DNA from: Istiophorus platypterus
Taxonomy: Eukaryota; Chordata; Actinopteri; Istiophoriformes; Istiophoridae
Assembly: GCA_016859345.1 (NCBI GenBank)
Contig: CM029126.1
Span: 2,019,001 to 2,083,000, forward strand
DNA: 64,000 nucleotides
Direction of reading: 5' to 3'
Under the pieces are notes generated by a model. It did no database searches. It saw only the letters and a list, made by a program, of their open reading frames with translations, and was not told the DNA's origin. Position 1 is the first letter of the stretch, and every line of letters begins with the position of its first letter. Shown one piece after another: positions 56,990-64,000 of the stretch. The translations under genes were made by a program, and so were the position numbers.

Positions 56990-57215
56990 GTAAGTAAAAT
57001 GAGAAAAAATTTAGATCAGAAGAAAGTTTTAACATTTTTGGAAAATCAGCTTTTTCTTGACAAGTAATAGTTGAGGAGATGGATGCACCCAGATCTGTAG
57101 GTAGATGCCGGTGGCCAGATAGCTTAGCTTAGCATCAAGACTGGAAGGGGGGGGCAGGCTAGCTAAAAAAAAAACTCCACCCGCCCACACGTCTTAAACC
57201 TAGCGATGAACCTCA
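56990..57215 (+). repeat. acanthomorph repeat with TTAGCTTAGCAT core
   Basis: GTTGAGGAGATGGATGCACC, AGCTTAGCTTAGCATCAAGA, CTGGAAGGGG and CAGGCTAGCTAAAAAAAAAA follow the order of a very common spiny-rayed fish repeat. Good evidence for the host lineage. Confidence 0.75.
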
Positions 57216-59767
57216 TTCGTTTTAACGCAGAGTAGAGGCCGTGCAGCGGCCGGTCACAACGGCTTACCGGAGGTTTAGAGGTTGCCGGGGCACCTGGCGC
57301 TGAGCGGCGTCCGTCCCCCTTCTCCAATCTCCCGCCAAGACATCAAGCCCGTTCCCCAAAAAAGTCAGACGCCTCCTCATCAAGCGCAGAAACGTCGGCT
57401 CGTGGCCGGAGTTGACCTTAAGTCTAGTTTTGAGGCCACGGACGCGTCTCGCTCGCCGCTCTGACAGCATTGAGCAGTAAAACACGGCTGTGCCTCGTGT
57501 GTCTGGTCAATAATAAACAGGATATGTCTTGAAACCCCTTGATTTTCTTGACCTTGGGAACAGTAGTTGGACTGAAAACATTCCTGTAGCCCACCGACCT
57601 CTGGGGAAGACCACCCACTGATGAAGACCCTGATTATGATTGGAAGCTCCGAGGGGGGGGGGGGTCGTCTCAAAATGTCCAAAAATAAGTGGACGTTTTG
57701 GGGTCGGTGGGGTGTATTTTATAGTTGGGTAAACGTAGTAGTGCGCATCCCCGTTCTGTCGGGTGGCGACTGTCGTGTTGTTGTAACGACACTTTGACGT
57801 GGAGGAAGGTTGTGTCTGACGGGTACTCTGAGACCCGTCACACCTTTTTGGACGTGGAAATATTCTAAATTTTTTTTCTCCTTCTTTTGTAGCCATTAAA
57901 AAACAAAGACAAAAACCCATGAAGGGTCCTGGTAGCTGTCAAACGTGCGCGCAGGACGTGGCCGGTTACCCCGACGGCTCTTTGAAGCGCCACCGAAACG
58001 CTGCATCTCCGCGAAAGCCCAGGAAAATTTGTGTTGTGTTGTTTTTTGTTTTGTTTGTTTTGTCGATAACGAGCGCGCTGGTTCTTTTTTCTTTCCTTTT
58101 TTCTTTCCTCCTCCCTTGGCGGGGCCGTGTCAGCGCGGTGCGTTAGATAACGTTTTTATTTGATGGCGTTCAATGGCTGACTCGTCCTCACCTCTCGCCC
58201 AGGCCTCTCTCGCTCTCCAGCCCACACGCGCTCCCATGTTTAAAAAAAAAAAAAAAAAAAGAAAAAGCGAAAACGCACACAGACATCCACCCACTGACGC
58301 ACACACACACACACACAGAAACACACTCGTATACACACTCATGAACACCCCCCCCCCGGATCCTTCCTCTGGAGGATTCTGGCAGTTGTTTATGTTATTG
58401 AACTGGTTATCACATTACAGCTGGAACATCACCAGGCTCGGGGAGGGAGAGTCCTCCTGCTTTCTCGAGAAAAGGGGATTGAAAGCGAAGGGGGAGCGCG
58501 AGGAAAAACAAGAGCGGCGGGAGGACGAGATAAGGACTTGATGAAATGCTTTTGATCAGCATCATTTAGACTCCTGACTTTTAGTTTTGTGTGAACATCA
58601 GAAAACTGCAGAGTCTTATCATCACAGAGCAGTTTTTGACCATATTTAGCAACTTTTAGCAATTTAGGATGAATTTTCCCAAAATAGGTCGTTTGTTATG
58701 CCCCCCCCCCCCCCCCACACACACACACACACACAAAAAAGTACCATGGTGACCTGGCAGCTCCATCATTCGGAAGATAAGGTTAATCAGTTCGTTCAGT
58801 TTAGGCAACTACTGTATGTGTTTAGTCCACCGCAGATGAGTCCAGCTCTTGAATTGGATCCTACCTGGGGTGTTTTTTTTCTGCATTGGATCTTATAGCT
58901 AAATGTCCATTATTTGGATCCAGCTAAGATGTGAAGACAAGGTTCGATAGCAAAATAAAAGAAGATGCACTTGGAATTTGTTTGTTTTTTAAAAGAGCAG
59001 TAAATTGGTTTTAAATCCTCTGAGCTCAGGTTGATAAACCCATTTTAGGTGGATAAAACCCAGTCGTCCACCCCCAGGAATCACTTTAGCGCCTAAACCT
59101 GAGCGAAGCTCCACCGTCGTGGCGTCAGATGGTTACATGCCCATATGTTGGTGTCGTCGCTGTGGGGGAAGCGGCGTTTTAAGGCGGAGAGCTTTGCAGC
59201 GTTCGGGTGACCTGAAGCACGACGGCACGTTGCAGCGCCTCGGATGCTAGCGTTTTTTGTTGTTTTTTTTTATCCGTTGCCTTGCTTGTGTAGGAGTTAA
59301 ACCGAGGACGTAACCTCTAGTCCTCACACAGCTCTATGCTCTGTGCTTATAACTGCAGTTCTGCAGTAAAGAAAGGGGAAAAAATAGAATGAAAGCGGGA
59401 ATGGAGAAGCTCGGCCTGTTCAGCTCTGCCGCCAAATGCAAACGTATGTTGATAAATCATTTCCTTTGTCCTGGTTGGCGGCACCGTATGAATGATGAGA
59501 GGAGGGAAGTAAAGGAAAAAAACAAAAAAACAACTAAAAAGCAGATCCGGTGGAGTCTGCTCTGGAAGTTACGGAAACTTCTTTCTTGCTCTGTTTTGCA
59601 CAACCAGCAAGAAAACATAATCCAAAGATGTGTTGTTTTTTTTCTTTTTTCTTTTCTTCTTTTTTTCGCTTTCACCCTATGGTTTTCTCATCCGATCCGA
59701 AGAAGTGCTGCGCTTTCAAATCCCCTCTCTTCTCCCCAGCTTTGCTCTTTTCTGACGAACCGAGGCT
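57216..59767. other. mixed intergenic sequence
   Basis: Poly-A 58240-58260, CA run 58299-58317, C run 58700-58715 with CA, G run 57653-57663. 58375-58445 (TTATGTTATTGAACTGG) is regulatory-looking. No exon is recognised. Confidence 0.4.
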
Positions 59768-59841
59768 CCGTCATCGTCGTCTCCGTCGTCGTCTCCGTCG
59801 TCTCCGTCGTCTCCGTCGTCTCCGTCGTCCTCGCCGTCGCC
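59768..59841 (+). repeat. 9-bp minisatellite (TCCGTCGTC)
   Basis: About seven CGTCTC/CGTCGTC units. It reads as Arg-rich or Val-rich strings in translation. Confidence 0.9.
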
Positions 59842-60391
59842 CTGAACAATCCTGCCTGCAGTTCAGCAGGAAAAGTTTGTCTGACAAAGCGCCGTTCACC
59901 GGCGCAGGCGTCTCCAAAATCCCGGATAAGACATCCGCGTCGGAGCCCCCTTTTTCAGTCCCTGCCGGAGGAGGCATCTCGGCGCGAGGATACGGTGGAG
60001 GTTCGATCGCGAGGCGTTAAACATCGGTTCACACGTGACGATAAAACAAGTTGACGTGGGGGTCGGTTTATTCCCCTGACTCAGCCGTGACCCCCCCGGG
60101 ATTATGAGATCCACATCGTAAGGTCAAGCTGTCATTATGATTGTGCGTGGCGGTGATTGGAGTGAAGAAAAAAAAAACCTGGCTATTGTTAAAATGATTA
60201 TGGATTAACATAGCCCCCCCGTAATGCTGCCACCGGCTCCACCGGAGCAAAGCAAAGGAGCTTAGGGCTTTTAGTCCGTAGTTGTGGTGCGGCGGCAACT
60301 GTTGTTACAGTGGGACGTGGCGCGCACACGCCTGGGCCACTCAAACACATGCTGGAGGGTCATAAAGCGCCTGTTTTAATGTACTGCTGGG
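59842..60391. promoter_or_regulatory. candidate conserved non-coding block
   Basis: 60100-60260 is unique with GTCATTATGATTGTGCG and AAAATGATTATGGATTAACA. The remainder is CpG-rich without exon signs. Confidence 0.3.
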
Positions 60392-60480
60392 AGTGTGTGT
60401 GTGTGTGTGTGGGTGGGTGGGTGGGTGATACAGTATGAAGGGAGGCTTTTAACAGAGGACAATTCCTCTGGAGTCACAAC

Positions 60481-60534
<54 letters not shown>

Positions 60535-60665
60535 CTGAGGAGAATTATGAGCCGGGCTCTAAGGGGGGGGTGGCGTTGGAGGGGTTATGAAGGGTCCCCT
60601 CTGCCCCACCTGTAGCCTGTCAGCTGTTGTAAGCCTGTTAAAACGTCAGCTGTTTCTGAGGAGAA

Positions 60666-60727
<62 letters not shown>
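60392..60727. repeat. three (GT)n microsatellites in 340 bp
   Basis: GT then GGGT units at 60392-60427, pure GT at 60483-60532 and again at 60671-60727. 60590-60660 between them is unique with CTGTCAGCTGTTG. Confidence 0.95.
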
Positions 60728-60729
<2 letters not shown>

Positions 60730-61753
60730 GTCAATGTCAGGGAGCTGGTGGAGGTTAGAGGGGGAGGGGGGACCGGGAGGGGGGACTGGCTCCGTGCGGC
60801 CCCTCGCCGCCCCGTTGCACATTAAACGCACAACACTGCTTTTCGTGGTCATGTTTTCGTGGTCGGTGTCACGTCGAGCAACGTGACGGACGGATCTCGC
60901 TTTGCCTCTTTCCTGCTCAACATAGTTTCTATCAGACAGTTTGGGTTTAAAAAGTCTGCCCCCCCCACAAAAAAAGACAGAACCTGTCAAACCCTCAAAA
61001 ACAGTCTCAGAATTTTAGCTTAACTTTGACGTCCTGAAAGTATCTCACCCTGTTCTGCTTCTGCTTTACCAGAGCGAAGACAATGTCTGGTCTGTTTTAC
61101 CTCTGAGGACGTGTTATTCGACGAAACCGGGAACACACACACACACATACACACACAAACACACACACACACACACACACACAAAGAGAAACTCCTCGAA
61201 TGCATCTGTGTTTAATGTCTTTGTAACACAAGGCAGCTGTGCAGGGACTTTTGCAACAGGATAAAGTCTAAAACGATCAAAATCATTATTTTAAAAAATC
61301 GGAGAAAGGCTTCATCAAAGGCGAAGTAAACAAGACCAAGTGTCGGTGCCAGATTTCAGTTGCTCTGCAGTTTTTCGATGTTTGGTGCTTTGGGAACTTT
61401 TTCCTTTTTTTTTTTTTTTTTTTTTTGCACCGAAAAAAAGGTTTCTTGTTTCTTGTTTCTGGAAACAAGAAGAAACAGCTGGACAGCAACATCGGCAGAT
61501 CTGGCGAGAAGCATCTGACTGGCGGCGACGCTTTTGTCGCGGCGTCGCGTCCAGCGCGGTGCGGCGGGGGACGCGCTGGACGCCTTGATGCGGGTTCCTG
61601 CGTTTTCAGCTGTTGGCGCCGCTCGTCTTCAGCCAGACTCCCTCGTTATCGGCTCACTTCCAGCCCTTCGTGCTCTCCCACAAACTTGCGTCATTCTTAG
61701 GCTTCAGCTAACAGTTATTTTCATCATTGATCTTAATCTAAAAACGTTTTATT
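60728..61753. other. intergenic sequence with CA repeat and small inverted repeat
   Basis: CA repeat at 61132-61183. Poly-T at 61409-61428. TTCTTGTTTC TG GAAACAAGAA (61450-61471) is a perfect 10-bp inverted repeat. 61515-61640 is CpG-rich. Confidence 0.5.
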
Positions 61754-62957
61754 AAAAAAAAAAAAAAAATTCACAAAATCACAAAAATATGAAAAAAAAC
61801 CCCAGAAATGTCTGGAAAAAACCTGATTTTTGAGCCACAGGAATGAAACTTTTTCCGTCCTGTTCCTTTAATCTTCTTGTGACCCTCCATCGAGAGGGTT
61901 TGATTCGGGGGGGGGGGGTCCTGACCCACAGGTACGACAGGACACCTGGAATGGTTCAGGTCAAACATTTAACCTCGGCTCCGAGTCAGAAGTCGCAGCG
62001 TAGATAAACCTGCAGGTATCCATGGCAACAGAGCCCCTCTGCTTTGATGCTACGCTAATGGTGAAGTGAACCCATTAGAGGGTTAAACTGACAACGAAGA
62101 TCCGACGGCTTCTCTTTTTGCCATTAAGTCGATATGGCACCAAACTATGCTTTTTATTTATTTATTTTTTGTTTATTTTTGTAGCCTCAGGTTAAAGGAT
62201 ATCTCCATGTCCTTTTACAAAACGCTTGGTTTCAATGAAAGAGAATCTGATTCGGCCCCAACAAACCCCAGCACCTCCCGGGGCTATGCACCCCAAATAT
62301 TGGCGTCCGCCGCCACCAATCCGAGCTGTGTGGGCAGCGCCTCGGCGGGCCCGGGAACCAGGCTAATTTAAACCCGGGGCTGCTGTTTCTAACCACAGAA
62401 AAAAGGAATGGGTCGACGGATCCAGCCGACGCTTGACGCCAGCTTCAGCCGCTAACAGTAAAACGAGCGCTTGATTCCAGGCATCTTTTTTTCTGGGCGT
62501 AAGCTAAATGTCTGCTGTCTCCACACTGTGTCATGTTGGCGTGGGAGTCACAGGTGTCGAGTGATTTATGGCTTTAATTTCACTTGATGGATTAAAATAT
62601 ACGATGGGGCAAGAAGCGCTGGCACTAATTAGGGACAACACGGTGAGCGCCCCCCCCCCTCGCTTGGCAGGCGGATGTAAAGGGTTTACTACTGAACTTA
62701 ACACAGTATAATAAAAACTGCACGTGGGTGGAGGAGAGGCTTGTTTTCCTTGTTGGGAAATCCGGAAATCGATGGGAACCTGTAATGATAAAGAAGGGAA
62801 ATAGGAAAAGAGGTTGAGTGTTTTAGTTATTCTGATTTTTTGGCATGTGAGACAAGGATTCAGCCAAGTAAGGAGCTATAAAAGTGCAACCAGAGATTAA
62901 GGTTGTGTCCCTGAAGCTGTTCCTGTGTTCAAACGAACGCCGACAGCCTGGGGAGGG
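61754..62957 (+). repeat. 1.2-kb tandem duplication, copy 1
   Basis: Everything from the poly-A at about 61754 to 62795 recurs 1,204-1,205 bp later. Copy 2 therefore starts at the poly-A after GGGGAGGG (62951-62957). The unit holds a G12 run, the candidate element at 62148-62371, an ATTTCACTTGATGGATTAAA block and a C10 run. Only about four differences exist over some 1,040 compared bases, so the copies are very young or an assembly duplicate. Confidence 0.97.
62148..62371 (+). other. open segment after an acceptor-like tract, inside the duplicated unit
   Basis: A T-rich run ending in TTTTTGTAG (62183) precedes an open frame. From ATG 62207 it reads MSFYKTLGFNERESDSAPTN and on to a stop after 55 codons. 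The composition looks protein-like, but no donor is obvious and no family is recognised. It may equally be conserved regulatory DNA. The second copy (63351-63575) is identical. Confidence 0.25.
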
Positions 62958-64000
62958 AAAAAAAAAAAAAAAATTCACAAAATCACAAAAATATGAAAAA
63001 AAAACCCAGAAATGTCTGGAAAAAACCTGATTTTTGAGCCACAGGAATGAAACTTTTTCCGTCCTGTTCCTTTAATCTTCTTGTGACCCTCCATCGAGAG
63101 GGTTTGATTCGGGGGGGGGGGGTCCTGACCCACAGGTACGACAGGACACCTGGAATGGTTCAGGTCAAACATTTAACCTCGGCTCCGAGTCAGAAGTCGC
63201 AGCGTAGATAAACCTGCAGGTATCCATGGCAACAGAGCCCCTCTGCTTTGATGCTACGCTAATGGTGAAGTGAACCCATTAGAGGGTTAAACTGACAACG
63301 AAGATCCGACGGCTTCTCTTTTTGCCATTAAGTCGATATGGCACCAAACTATGCTTTTTATTTATTTATTTTTTGTTTATTTTTGTAGCCTCAGGTTAAA
63401 GGATATCTCCATGTCCTTTTACAAAACGCTTGGTTTCAATGAAAGAGAATCTGATTCGGCCCCAACAAACCCCAGCACCTCCCGGGGCTATGCACCCCAA
63501 ATATTGGCGTCCGCCGCCACCAATCCGAGCTGTGTGGGCAGCGCCTCGGCGGGCCCGGGAACCAGGCTAATTTAAACCCGGGGCTGCTGTTTCTAACCAC
63601 AGAAAAAAGGAATGGGTCGACGGATCCAGCCGACGCTTGACGCCAGCTTCAGCCGCTAACAGTAAAACGAGCGCTTGATTCCAGGCATCTTTTTTTCTGG
63701 GCGTAAGCTAAATGTCTGCTGTCTCCACACTGTGTCATGTTGGCGTGGGAGTCACAGGTGTCGAGTGATTTATGGCTTTAATTTCACTTGATGGATTAAA
63801 ATATACGATGGGGCAAGAAGCGCACAGCACTAATTAGGGACAACACGGTGAGCGCCCCCCCCCCTCGCTTGGCAGGCGGATGTAAAGGGTTTACTACTGA
63901 ACTTAACACAGTATAATAAAAACTGCACGTGGGTGGAGGAGAGGCTTGTTTTCCCTGTTGGGAAATCCGGAAATCGATGGGAACCTGTAATGATAAAGAA
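62958..64000 (+). repeat. 1.2-kb tandem duplication, copy 2 (runs off the window)
   Basis: Differences from copy 1 include C to A after the first A run, GCGCTGGCAC against GCGCACAGCAC (one-base insertion) and CCTTG against CCCTG near the end. The last ~160 bp of the unit would lie beyond 64000, so more copies cannot be excluded. Confidence 0.97.

Noticed and set aside
59771..59977. Arg-rich minus-strand frame
   Set aside because: The arginine run is the translated 9-bp TCCGTCGTC repeat.

Overview
The window looks like a teleost fish chromosome, most likely a spiny-rayed (acanthomorph) species. The evidence is the type of old interspersed repeats, namely two different Tc1/mariner fossils and several repeats I know from acanthomorph genomes, together with very dense CA/GT microsatellites and long G/C homopolymers. 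There is no prokaryotic gene organisation. I recognise no protein domain in any reading frame, so nearly all of the 64 kb is non-coding.

The one gene I identify with certainty is a microRNA-9 precursor on the minus strand at 7561-7649, with both mature arms intact. Minus-strand transcription runs leftwards, so 8-15 kb is the upstream side. This part is GC-rich and holds CRE, CCAAT and TCF/LEF motifs, CpG-rich blocks and many unique stretches with homeodomain and octamer motifs. It is the likely promoter/enhancer territory of the pri-miR-9 transcript. 1-7.5 kb is the downstream side and is also full of regulatory-looking sequence.

15-27 kb is AT-richer and repeat-laden. It contains a 0.87-kb polypurine tract, Z-DNA-type repeats and a decayed repeat with an embedded 14-bp minisatellite. 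At 27.5-27.9 kb a GC-rich block with two RFX X-box-like motifs precedes a short open frame ending in a splice donor, a possible small promoter and first exon. 28-33 kb is mainly dead transposons. 33.8-35.7 kb again looks regulatory. A GC-box/CCAAT promoter at 38.5-39.4 kb leads into a possible plus-strand first exon (ATG at 39595, donor at 39614). A possible second exon at 41225 joins it in phase.

The right part is dominated by a 3.1-kb minisatellite (222 units of 14 bp, nearly all identical, open in all six frames but not coding). It also has four same-strand copies of one SINE-like repeat, a GC-rich hairpin at 49.0 kb and more candidate regulatory blocks. At the right edge is a near-identical 1.2-kb direct tandem duplication that runs off the window. 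Calls of candidate conserved or regulatory sequence rest on appearance and motifs only; conservation could not be measured here.
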